From positions 1-35,744 of the forward strand of contig JANBPT010000442.1 of NCBI GenBank assembly GCA_027575765.1: a stretch of 35,744 bases of DNA. The letters run 5' to 3'. Position numbers and translations under genes: made by a program. Source of the stretch: Tieghemiomyces parasiticus (taxonomy: Eukaryota > Kickxellomycota > Dimargaritomycetes > Dimargaritales > Dimargaritaceae). The notes under the pieces were generated by a model. It saw nothing but the letters and a program-made list of their open reading frames with translations, made no database searches and had not been told where the DNA came from. Shown here piece after piece: positions 18,901 through 28,513 of the stretch; position 1 is the stretch's first letter, and every line of letters begins with the position of its first letter.

Positions 18901-20153
18901 AAACCCCACCGATGGACACTCACGAGTCTCACCTGCGGCTCCAATCGCCGGTTTCGACCCATGGTGCGACCGCGCCGTTACAGCAGGCCTCATTCATTGC
19001 CCTACCGCCCCTGCCCCCTCCACCGTCAATGCCACGGCCACCGGAGGCGTCGTCGGAGCATCTGCATCACGCACCACTCACGCCCGAGTTGACATCACCC
19101 ACCGTGCCTGCGTCGGACGCGTCACCACCGCCGCCACGGCCTCAACCCCTGCCGCAGTCGCCGGGGGCCGTGACACCCCCCGTGCCGACGACGGCCGTCG
19201 AGCCAAACCTCACATTACTCCAGAATGCTACCCCGCTAGTAAGCAAACTGAACCTACCCGACGTCGCGGTGGCCTTGGAAGCCGCGGCCAACTCCTCGAG
19301 TCCCGTTCCCTCCGACCCGACCGGCGTAGCCGGGTCAGTCAGCCCGCCCCCGTTACCCCCGCTGCCAGGACTACCCGAGGCCACCGACCCGGGACGAGCC
19401 AGCCACGCCCGCCTCCGTATGCCCGACGCGGACGAAGCTATGGCAGCCGCCCAACAGATCGATGCCGGTCAGCTGAATCACCAGGGATACCCAAAATATT
19501 CCCCGTCGCCACCACCGATGCCCCCACCCCCGCCGCCGGGCGCGTTCATTACCAGTGCACCCAATGTCTCATTCCAATACGAACCGTACAACACCGGGCC
19601 CTCGTCCTTATCGGAAATGTCCCCCATGGCCATGCCATCTCCGTCACAAACCATGACCAACCATCACGCCCGGCCGTCCCCACCACTGCCACCGATGGGC
19701 CCCTACTCCGGACCCAACCCATCGGTCCTGAATGAGGCCCATTATTCCGCCGCCAGTGGCGGTGCAGCGTCTTCGGCGTTCACCCAGACGTTCCCGGCCG
19801 TCGCTCCGCTCCCGTCCTCGCTCACCTCGCCGCCCACATTGGCCAGCGCCCCTAATGACAGTCGACGGATCGTCCCGTCTGATACCGATAGCTTCCCGTC
19901 TGAGCTTAGCAGCGAGGTGCTCCTGACATCCAACTTGCTTTCTTTGCACTCGCCGACCCCTAGTATTGAAGGGTCCGAAACGGCGCATAGCGTCATCTTG
20001 CCAGTTACCATGCCGATGCCCACCAGTCGCCCACAGGGCGGACCCGCCGGATTCTCCTTCTCCGGGTCCGTGCCAGTTAACCAGTCCGTCCCTATCTCCC
20101 GTGGCCAGCCGCCCCAGCTGCCGTTACCACCGCATGCACAGCGGTCGCGATAA
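15924..20153 (+). CDS. NBR1: NBR1-type autophagy cargo receptor with long proline-rich tail
   Basis: NBR1 proteins link cargo to Atg8 on autophagosomes. This intronless frame encodes 1409 aa. Residues 5-100 form a PB1-like domain with a basic cluster (TIKLQLNNQTRRKTF) and no obvious acidic OPCA motif, so probably type B. Two ZZ zinc fingers follow: 294-340 (CHNCRGVILGKQWACHTC, then CTRCYH) and 429-475 (CDQCHREVRGIRYKCANC, then CDACE). The FW (four-tryptophan, NBR1) domain spans about 640-755, with RWL, KTWLVCNDGDTFWP and YWRLTPADG. The remaining 650 residues are Pro/Ser/Thr-rich with polyproline runs and three HLVPxTPP repeats (921, 957, 989). Possible LIR cores are FHVV (392-395) and FSQL (487-490). 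No C-terminal UBA was recognised. The ATG has a good context (GCGCCATGG). It is convergent with AKR1. Function by domain order is well supported; LIR sites are inference. Confidence 0.87.
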   Translation: MGLPVTIKLQLNNQTRRKTFPNIHNINFYELAYLIQDLFGITEPLTLLYLNRKLRLKIVENQHDLERALLDAEYQAVNAEPSQSRVRMKLAVIIGSQLQDGHGRPSSPAGSRHSGGSDDTDDLPPTSRRPGDTDSHRKFHILSPTAEDPADVSSRPVPTSGPPEGKNAGATDTHLVPRRIPPGSPSRSRLVRIVVDENGDEQQLELSRSRDALHPSRWSTDGRADVVAQGMVHPATQEALDTLRTELQALNRSVHDISAFVRLFMYSHADAESRSQFWYDEPNGLPPRDPESQIVLCHNCRGVILGKQWACHTCSDFNLCTRCYHADKQHPHVLHLAQGTSVGSDSDTGHGGAPAVPPPPPLATPLKSAIKPTDRERDDRRVRVQSPTQGDFHVVSRLTDIAGSASDSATSLVAAADPAPEASVVHPDVFCDQCHREVRGIRYKCANCSEYNLCDACESYNVHDPNHVFLKLRRPIDPFAHSVDSSFSQLAIDPNVSRILSPPKAMPGISTSLPPSSPTVAPSLPSSSSSITPSGSGTTTATAIKTPSPSKALSSPQSPPSVGTEAPPPLPPPPPMVVRPPPPEIIISPPTRPTTAGTNSSASSLAPPLPPPPALTSPPSAPARPSPSPLTGSAAGVNGASDNRPQARWLTRSSATDHQRFVPGARIPKTWLVCNDGDTFWPITTRLVCTGGHPAVRSERAFFPVGSIRPGQTAYVTAVMYAPDRPGNYTTYWRLTPADGPAFGDTLAAYVQVAPRQPYVPDVYTASAEPLLMAGLTGTTTPTPPPGAAMPPPPSLAFSFDPATAYSLPPVDSAGSVAGPFPPPPWLQQPLPPAMSLYGSLAGNASALPLGPPMSYPPRTRPGQPFRVPPPGPTGGPLDSSLLGRRPHRYSVPNLSRLPQVSPHQSLLASAVPLEQANLSHLVPATPPLPPHLMQAPLHQSQPLLPPYPVGPPSGSHLVPETPPLPPHISQIQFQPTLPPSPSMIPGGHLVPETPPMDTHESHLRLQSPVSTHGATAPLQQASFIALPPLPPPPSMPRPPEASSEHLHHAPLTPELTSPTVPASDASPPPPRPQPLPQSPGAVTPPVPTTAVEPNLTLLQNATPLVSKLNLPDVAVALEAAANSSSPVPSDPTGVAGSVSPPPLPPLPGLPEATDPGRASHARLRMPDADEAMAAAQQIDAGQLNHQGYPKYSPSPPPMPPPPPPGAFITSAPNVSFQYEPYNTGPSSLSEMSPMAMPSPSQTMTNHHARPSPPLPPMGPYSGPNPSVLNEAHYSAASGGAASSAFTQTFPAVAPLPSSLTSPPTLASAPNDSRRIVPSDTDSFPSELSSEVLLTSNLLSLHSPTPSIEGSETAHSVILPVTMPMPTSRPQGGPAGFSFSGSVPVNQSVPISRGQPPQLPLPPHAQRSR

Positions 20154-20704
20154 GAAAACCAACAGCCTTTGAATAGGGAACAAGTTAAAGTGACCTAAGG
20201 TGGCAATAATTGAATAGAATACTTTATATACCCCCCCCACCCTCCGGCAAGGTGGCCTGGGTTTTCCAAACCCCATTTTTGACCAACCACAAAAACAGTA
20301 ACGTTTGCTGTACACTTAATTTCATCCGTTGTCTCTCCACCGTCACCAGCGCTACGGAAATCGGACCTGCCTACTTTTTCTCTCGTTTATCTGCATCCAT
20401 ACCCATTCAACCGATGTGCCGGTCACTACATTGCGTGCATTGATCCTTCAAAGGCCTGTTATTAACGTAAGCCGAACCCATTAAAAACATACTGGTACCC
20501 TTTTCAGCGTTATTCGATTCCATTGGTCTTCCATTGAGGAGGGGAGTGTACGATAGTCGCCTACCTGCGCAATTAGCATGCGTCGCACAGGGAGGCTTGG
20601 GGATATGGGATAGAAAGCGCCTGGCTTTCATTGCTTTTTAGCACATAGGCTAAAAAGTCATACCCAGCCAAGGCCGAGAACAAGGGAGGGCAAGCACGTC
20701 GGGC
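20154..20704. other. Convergent intergenic region NBR1-like / AKR1
   Basis: 551 bases between two stop codons on opposite strands. It should contain both 3' UTRs and terminators. A C-run lies at 20231-20238. No coding segment is evident. Confidence 0.55.
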
Positions 20705-23240
20705 CTACACCATTTCGTACCCACTGTCAACTTGGGCCCGACCGAACCACTGTCCATGACGCCGGCGGGGTCGAACAGGTAGATCCCGCACGTCGTCCAA
20801 GGTATACCAATTAACCCGGCTGAGTGGACCGTACTCGCCCTCGGTCCAAAAGTCCATGCAGTTTTCCAGGGGGCCCATGTCGAATGGATTGCGAAACGTG
20901 CCTTGGAACGTCGGGCGGTTATCGCCACCTTCGTCGCGACACCCATGACCGCCATGGCTGTGACCGTGGCCGTGACCATGCCCGCGGCCCTGGGTACTGC
21001 CTGCTCGTGACCGACCGCCGAAGGGTAGGAGGCGCATCAGGAATGACGGTCCACGGTTCCGACGCGCACCGGCGGCCTGGCTGGAATCGTGCCGCTCGAT
21101 GTTACCCGTCATGACTTCCGGTACATCAATATCCCCGCTGGCGATCGAATTACCCACGTCCGCAACGGTGGCCAGGGTACGTGCCCCGCAGAACGAACCC
21201 GTTGGGGTCGCTGATGCCGAAGCCACGGGGGTCCGCTGTTCTGCCGTCTCCTGGGTATAGAAATAGTGGTAGCGATGGGCGTTGAACCCTTCGTTGGTAG
21301 TCTTGGCGACGGCAATCTGGTAGGCCTGGGAGCCCAGCAAGAACGAGGACCACGTGAGGTGGACCAAGTCCCAAAGGGCAAGGTAGAAGACCCAGCCGTT
21401 GTACTGGAAGTAGCCGCAGATGGTGTAGCCCCAGAAGCAGGGTTGCGACGGGTTGGGTTCGTAGGCCGGGTTGGCCGTGGCGAAGTCTGGTGAATGGGAG
21501 GAGGAAAGTTGCGTGGATAGTGTGACAGGAGGATAAAGAACGAGGGTCAGTCCACTGCGGCAGCAACCAAAGCAAGGCCAGTGTGCCCGTCGGTCGACCT
21601 CTATTTCCATTCCCCACCCCCTTCTGACAGAGATACTTACATTTAAAGGTCAGCACATTGAACATGACGATGGCACCGACCATCGACACGACATAGAACA
21701 AAAACAGACGGTGGTTGGCCACACCGATACAGTTGTAGATCCAGGGACAGTGATGATCAAACCTGGCAACGCAGCGGTTGCAGATGCGGCAGTGTTTGGA
21801 CCGAAGGGGCCGCGGGGCAATGCAGGTGACACAGAAATGATTGGTATCGAGAATGCGCTTCTCTAGCAGGTCGGTGACGGCGCGAGCGCGGGCCTCAAGG
21901 GTCTGCGGGGCGGGGGTAGTACCGGGATCCATGAAGAGGCACCGGTAGAACGCGTAGAGCGTCGAGAGGGCGAAGAAGAGAAACAGGCTGTTGAGGAACG
22001 CGTGGTGGCGAGTGCCCGGCATGAGTGTGACGAGCCAGGTGAGGATAGTGTAAATCATGGTAGCCTGGAACACGGCAGTGAAGTAAGGCGACTTGTGGAC
22101 AGTGTGGTTGGTCGGGGCGCGGATGACTAGGCGCAGCATGCCGACGTGGGAGCCGAGTAAGACCCCTAGGGCTAGTGGGAGGCCAAAAAACCAGGGAAAG
22201 AGAGCTAGGGCCTGGAGACACGCGTAAACCGTAGCGAAGGGTAGTATGTAGGCCAAGATGGTGCGTAGAGGGTACCCAAAGAGGCGGATCTCGTCAGGTG
22301 GCGACTCGACCAGGAGTTTCTTTTGCACGCCGGCGTACATGGCCGTGACGCCGACCTCGCGAGCAATGTCAGTGGGAGACTTTCCCTTATCGTCGCGGGC
22401 TTCAGTATCGGCCCCGCAACGCAGCAGGTCTTCGACGGGTTCCCGAAATCCGCGGGCAACTGCCCAGTGGAGAGCGCTGAATCCGGTCTCGTCGCGGCCG
22501 GCCGCGGAAGCCCCGAGATTGAGTAGCAACCGTACGATTGTACCCTCGCCCTGGAAAGCGGCCCACATGAGCGCCGTGTGGCCCGTGGCATCGGCGGTGT
22601 TCAGGGGCACGCGGGCAACCGTGGCCAAGTAAGCCACCAGCATGGGGCTACTAGCATGCACTGCTAGATGCAGCGCGTTATAACCGGCCGAATCTGCGCG
22701 GGTCGGATCGGCCCCTCGCTCCAGGAGGAAAGCCACCATGGCAACGCGGTTCTGGCGGCACGCCCAGTGAAGCGGACTGGCGCGCAGGTCCTGGCTTACC
22801 GCGTTCGGGTTCGCCCCGTGGTCAAGGAGCATCCGGGCGAACGGGATATGGTCGTTGATGGCCGCCCAGTGGAGCGCCGTGATGCCCTGCGGGTCGGCCT
22901 CGGTTGGCGCTGCCGGATCCCGGCTGGTGATCTCAGCCGCCAAAACCAGGTCGCCCAGCTGGGCTGCCCGGTGCATTTCGGGCATGGGCGGGATACCGGA
23001 AGTGGGTTGACCTGGCGCTGGGTCGGAGGGATCGGCAGGTTCCGTTTTGGGTTCCGCCAGGGCCGATTCAACCGGCGCTGGCGGGTCCGGGAAGGTCAGG
23101 GCGTCATCATGGTCAGGCTGTTCGGCCTCAACTTCGACAGCGGTCAGGAGGGGTTCGAGGGCATTGGGCGTCGTGGGTGCTGCAGTGACTCCGAACGAGG
23201 CCACCCGGCGCTTATTGCCCTTGGTGGCAGGTTGCACCAT
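20705..23240 (-). CDS. AKR1: Ankyrin-repeat palmitoyltransferase Akr1
   Basis: Membrane protein S-acyltransferase of the ankyrin DHHC class (yeast Akr1, human ZDHHC17/13), normally at Golgi or endosomes. Exons 23240-21641 and 21486-20705 join in phase 1 across a 154-bp GTAAGT...CACCAG intron, giving 793 aa. Residues 1-86 are disordered and acidic. Ankyrin repeats span about 87-310 ([56 protein letters not shown]). Six hydrophobic segments follow at about 325-348, 350-368, 387-407, 415-435, 510-531 and 563-585. The cysteine-rich domain is at 468-518 with the catalytic DHHC at 495-498. The family motifs DPG (438-440) and TTxE (596-599, TTNE) are both present. The cytosolic tail contains a histidine-glycine tract at 703-715 ([13 protein letters not shown]), which is unusual. 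The start is the first ATG and agrees with the ankyrin boundary. Confidence 0.95.
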
Positions 23241-25357
23241 CCGTTAGTGCGTAAGTAGGTGGGTCACGAAGATGGAAACCCTAGTGAGAACGAACGGATG
23301 TGGGGATCAGAATGGATGGTGGGTGAAACTGGTGTCGCATAAAACAGTTATAACGAGGGCAATAGTGGATAGTGAAGAGCTGGCCGAATGGAACCAGTTA
23401 ATGGTCCGTTAAGGGTAGAGGCCGCCAGTGTTACAGTGGCCTGCAGAACCGTCAGCAGCTGAGTAGCACCCGAATGCCAACTAGCTTGAACCAGAGGCAC
23501 GGAGGCTTGGCAGTGGAATAGGCAGAGGCAGGAAACCTGTGGTCAGGACAATCCATAGCTTGTTGCCCAGGTGGCAGATAGGATATTTTCTGAAATTGGT
23601 AATAATGATTTGTCCGACAGCCTCGAGCCACGCGAGTTGCCTACCATTGAGGGGAGAGTCAGGGTCAACCTACCTGATTTAGTAACGCCTGCCCCGAGGG
23701 TGTGATGGAAAGACTTTTTACCTGGCGATGCTCGGCCACGGCGGTCTGCGACCACTACCAAAGCTGGCGGTACGCGGTTGGACTTTGACTCCCTCGTGGC
23801 TACGTCACTTCGAATGCACGTATTTGCTGCATCTCGCCGATAGATTGCCTTGTCATATCAGGTATGACTCAATACCTACCTACCTGGTAAGTTGGCATGT
23901 ACTTAATTCGCAGCAATGTTCTTCATTGAATCCAATACAAAGTCTGAGAGACCGGAGTGCTAGTATTAGTAAGTAAGTATATTATATTTATGGGACTAAC
24001 TACAGTATTTTGCAGGGATGTTCGCATAGCTGCAGATTTAGTTTTGTGCCTGCCAAGGGAGTAATTGCGCGCTAACCATTCGCCAACTGTGCGTCTTAGG
24101 TGACGCGTTGTTTGCACGGGCTGTGGCCAGCCCGTATGCGTCGTCGCATTTTGCGCCAGAACAAGTGGATCTTGCGTTGCGCCTGTTGCTGTTGATGTCA
24201 CCAAGTCCTCGAGCTGCACCAACAAGACCAGGTAGACGCTACTTGCTATACCAGCCTAGGTCAATGTTATTGATGGCTGAGCTGAAACCTGATCGGGGAT
24301 ATTATTCACCACCATTGATCATTATTGTGGTCGGAATAATTGCCAACTTATGATTGCAGCCTCAACAGCGACCTCCCACCTGGATTCGGAACGATCACGC
24401 CAAGTTGAGACGATCGAAGTCGCCTGCGCCCTTTTATGCATTATCCTATGATGAGTCCTTCTTAGGATAGCATGCTGCATTGTCCTCTCGTCTCCTTCAT
24501 GCTGTGTTTTTCCCTACTGCTTTTCTATGATGAATTCATCGCTGCTGCCACTTCAGAACTGTTGAAAATCAAGGCCGGAATGGATATATAGTATCTGTCC
24601 GCCGGCCGCCTCAATAAACGAGAGACTGCCCTAGAACCCTTTACTTTTATATCGTAATCTCAACCCCGTGTATTACTACATCACAATCCTCTTGAGCCTC
24701 CGGGCCAATGATGGAATTCCAGAGTGGTTACAGTGCGCAAAGTCCCAAAATGATGGTGGTGGTAGTGGTCCGGCGCCTGCCAAGGCTGCAAAGCACAAGG
24801 CCACTACTACTACTGCTGACCAGAAGCCGCGGGTGAAGTGCTAGCATAAAGGCTGTTCCCCACCAGGTTCATAAAACACTTTTCAGCCCTGTTACTGCAG
24901 GGCTAAGATGCGACAAAAGCAAGCTACTCGGGCCACTCTCCATGCGATGTAATGGAGGGGAGGCACCCTAGAGGTGAGTCGGCTGGACAGAGAAGCCTCA
25001 TCTAAGAAATGGATGAAATAACCGCAATCTGCTGTGAGACAACGTACTAATAGGTTAAACCTTTGGCCATTCTGCTAACATTTCTCATTGTGCCATTTGT
25101 TCATCAATGCAAACGCACATGCAAATGGCTCGGCTCGTTAAACGCACAACTTGCCTCTATCGAAACGCAAATTCAGGGGACACGCACCACAAATACTACA
25201 CGCTGCTGGCGTGATATCCATCATCGTATGGCACAAAGTCGTTTGCAAAAATAGTATAATGAACCACACATACACACACACTCTCTCTCTCTTTCATTAT
25301 ACGACGCCACGAGAATGGGCAACTAACAATCCAACTGTTATAACATAAGCCAACCAA
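23241..25357. other. Intergenic with scattered exon-like pieces
   Basis: 2.1 kb without a resolved gene. The left 250 bases should be the AKR1 promoter. On the plus strand a well-formed intron is visible at about 23969-24015: GTAAGTAAGT donor, GGACTAAC branch site, TTTTGCAG acceptor. Open stretches nearby read DFDSLVATSLRMHVFAASRR (near 23790) and SSHFAPEQVDLALRLLLLM (near 24150). Others read PPTWIRNDHAKLRRSKSPAP (near 24370) and DGIPEWLQCAKSQNDGGG (near 24730). They do not join into one frame by my reading. The minus strand is also open for about 100 codons at 23923-24225. This is either an unresolved spliced gene or a decayed one. A (CA)n(CT)n stretch is at 25263-25292. Confidence 0.4.
25263..25292. 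repeat. CA/CT microsatellite
   Basis: A short simple-sequence stretch of alternating CA then CT dinucleotides (ACACACACACTCTCTCTCTC) in noncoding sequence just downstream of the large secreted protein gene. Confidence 0.8.
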
Positions 25358-27310
25358 TTATACAATGCCTGCTAGTTCCACTCGATCACTTGGACTTGTA
25401 TGGCGGGTGACAGAGCCCGAGCTAGATGTGCCGCCCGTGTCGACCTGAAACTCCGAAGGGGCGTCGTAAAATGTGTCTTCGTCGTCATCCTCCTCAGGGT
25501 ATTGGTTAGCCGTCGTCATGCTTAAAGGGGGATTTGGCAGCACCGGTTGCTCAGGTGATTCAACAAAACTCCCGGGCATCAGCGGCGTGGTCTCCGACAC
25601 TTCGGTGTCCCGGGCCGCCTGGTGGCCACGTCCACTTGCCGGATAGAGGGCTGAGCCACCCGATTCGGACGGCCTGGCAAGTTGCACCTCCGCGGCAGCA
25701 TCGGTGTGTACCGAGGTATCGGACTCGCCCACCCCATTGAAATTGTTGAGGCCACCGGGTATAGATAAAGAGGGAGTCTGGTCCGCCGCGTTTCCTGCGG
25801 AAGCCTGGCCGTAGACGTCAGTTGCCACCTCGGCCATCGGCGGCGTACTCAACGCCGCGGCGGGTAGAAGGCCCAATCCGAAAAGCCGCTGGCACTGGGT
25901 CGAAACCGCACCTGACATGTCCGACCGTTTAAACAAGCGGCCGACGGTGCCCTTAAGCTTTTTTGCCCAGCCCCAGAAGGCCTGGCTCTTGCTTGCCTGC
26001 GTGCCCAGTCCTTCAGCGGTCTGGCGGAAGTTGAGTTGCTGGGCGCAGGTTCGGAGCAGCTGCTGGTTCGCGGCGTCTAGGGCCTGATAGTAGGTCCAGG
26101 CCAGCGACTGGCTCCGGGTCAGTCCGAGCTCAAAGGCCCGGACAATGATCCGCATGCGCAGTGCCGTCGGGGCGGTCGCCACGCCGTTTTGTGAGGACGC
26201 TGTCTGTTGGCCGTACTCGTAATACTCGAGTATGAGCTTCAAGGCTTCCACGTGGTCCATTTCGAGGGCGCCCTCCACGAGCTGCATCTTAACGCGCTCC
26301 CATACATTAACCAGGAACCCCATGGCGACGGTATTGACCCCCGGGCCGAACGGTCCAGTGGGTACAAAATAGGGTGATGGGTGCTGGTAGAGCTCACTGG
26401 TCTCGTGAATGGTGAGCTGGGTACGGGGAGATATGACTGAATCTAAGGCCGACCAGATGTCCATCACCTGGTCGAGGCCGCCCCGTTGGAGTGCGTGGAG
26501 GAGCGGGCTCGGGTTGGCATGGTCACGCTCGTAGTACACTCCGCCAGAGAGCGAGGGCACGGTAAAGCGGACCGGATGGCGGGCGAGGAACTGGGTTTGG
26601 TATTCTGGAGCGAGAAAAGCCACCAGCTGGACAATACCGGCCGTCTGTACCTGCCGGCGAAAGTGGTTTTGGACTTGGTGGTCGCAGCCCCGGTCGGCGA
26701 TGGCGTCCAGTTCGCAGATTAGCTGCTCCGAGTACGTGGTTTGCTAGCAGGGTTGACAGTGATAGAGTGAGAGGGGGAAGTAGCAAGGGTGGGGAGAGTG
26801 ACAAAGGGAGGAAGAAGGACAGAAAGGTAAGGTTAGGCCCGCCGAATGGCTCGAGTCCCCGACACGAAGGGAGGGGAGGGAAAGGTGTAAAAAAGGCGCG
26901 GGCGGATCGGGCCCCGTTTGTACAAGGCCAGATAAAGGAGGACGGTCGACAAGGCGGGCTCAGGCTCCACGCTATAGACCATAGAAAACCACACCGACTA
27001 GCAAGGCGACGGTAATTTGGCGCAGAGTAGGGCGGGTACTGGACTACACGGTATTAATGCTTACCTGAGCTGAGCACAGCTTTTGGAGGGTAGCTATATC
27101 GACCGGTGGTGGAGCATCACTGCTACTACCAAACAGCGAAAAGAAGTAGCTCTGGACAGCCAGGTATAGAAGCTTGAGAGTCCGCAGGACGAGCGTGATG
27201 GCTCCGATGCCAGTGTCCTCAGATGGCTCGGCATACGACGTTGGGTAGGCCACGGTTGTCACTACCAGTAGTAGCACCAGCAGTAGCAGGCTGTGACTTG
27301 CTAGATGCAT
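25358..27310 (-). CDS. Secreted protein of unknown family, two exons, 543 aa
   Basis: Not a recognised family. Exon 1 (27310-27065) starts MHLASHS, followed by a strong signal peptide core LLLLVLLLVVTTVA. It ends ...LQKLCSAQ at a GTAAGC donor in phase 0. Exon 2 (26743-25358) begins after a CTGCTAG acceptor with QTTYSEQLICELDAIADRG and runs 461 codons. The intron is 321 bp and pyrimidine-rich before the acceptor. Exon 2 is open upstream of its first internal Met only as far as the TAG at the acceptor, which supports the join. Residues 100-330 look globular and helical (NPSPLLHALQRGGLDQVMDI, HVEALKLILEYYEYGQQ, FELGLTRSQSLAWTYYQALD). From about 370 the chain is low-complexity, with an acidic patch (EEDDDEDTFYDAPSEF) near the end. 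Few cysteines and no GPI signal. A secreted or vacuolar/lumenal role follows from the signal peptide only. Confidence 0.72.
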
Positions 27311-28513
27311 GAGCAATCGTGGAGTGGGCTGGTCAGAAAAGACGTGGGAGGGCGAGAATATCTACAGTTATTCTACGGTGATTGACGCAGGCGGATGCAG
27401 GTGACAAATGGGGTGGGAAAGGTATAACTAGTGAGAATTGTGGCGGATTATAGATTGAAAAGAGTTGGTGAAGGACAGTAGTAGCGAGGCGATGGTGCCG
27501 TGGCATAGCAGAAATTATACACAAATTGGTGAATACCGTAAATTATTTAAGGAAGGGAGACAGGTCGGTACCGAGATGGGGGTCGAATAAACCGTAGAAA
27601 TTTATGTGCAATGTCAAACCGAAAAGCAGCTATAAATAACAGCGGGGAAGTCGGGGGATTATAAAGGGGGCACGCTGGAGCGCTTGGCCGCCAAGGGTTA
27701 CTACGAACTAGCGACGACGAGGGCAACGATGACTATGGGGACCAAAGAAAGGTGGGCCTTTTTCGGCTCGGGTCGCGCCAGTGACCAAACCATACGGTTG
27801 GTGGCAAGGACAGGCATACACCGGCCGTTATTGGTATAGCGGATGGCTGGGCCCGGCATATTAGGAATTCGGCAATAACGCCTCGGTTGCGTACCATTCT
27901 ATGGAGGGGATAGACGGAGTGTAGAGCCCACAGAGGATCTACTTGTAGGCTGTCGAGTCGGATAAACGTTGAAGCTGTGAGTTTGTGTGTGACGCTGATA
28001 GCGGACATGACATGACCACTGCCTATGGCCCAGGCCATACTCCCTTTATTTGGCCGATGTCGGACCAAACGTAGAGCCATCCGTACGCTTCATGGTAAAA
28101 CCCTCAGTTGTGTAGCGAAAGGGTGGCGTCCAAAACGAGGCGGTGGCCCTTGCCGCACAGGCCGCTAGGGGTGTGGTCAAGACTCTGGCCAGTGGCGATG
28201 GCGATACCCGTTTCAATCGCGACCGGACCGTCAGTGGCCCAGGTCTGTCACGTGTAGGTCAAATCATAGTCACACTCCAACTCCTCCCCTAGCCCTTCTA
28301 CTCACGGTGCCTCTAATGCCGGACGCATGCCCGACGCCCATGGTGACACATCGAGTCAGGCTCTGCCTCCCACCCGTCTTTCCTTGTAGCATCTCTCCTG
28401 AACCCTTGCTGTAGCTCCCTGCCCGCATGAGAATTTGGCATACGACCTGGTTTGTTAGCACTATCATATCTGAATTCCTACACCCCCCTCCTGTACCCCC
28501 CCCCATTTCCCAC
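27311..28513. other. Divergent intergenic region, secreted protein / PEX2
   Basis: 1.2 kb containing both promoters. TATA-like sites occur on the plus strand at about 27630 (TATAAATA) and 27660 (TATAAA), too far from PEX2 to be assigned. At 28120-28265 both strands have coding-like frames: plus NEAVALAAQAARGVVKTLAS, minus DGPVAIETGIAIATGQ. No start, family match or joined exon could be established. A 115-codon minus frame at 27733-28080 begins with ATG but has no recognisable feature. Confidence 0.4.

Noticed and set aside
24042..24230. Fragment of an MCM helicase (ITxRQLE-like and VDxAxRL-like words)
   Set aside because: The upstream helicase core and the conserved spacing are missing and the flanking frame is broken, so the resemblance is too weak to name.
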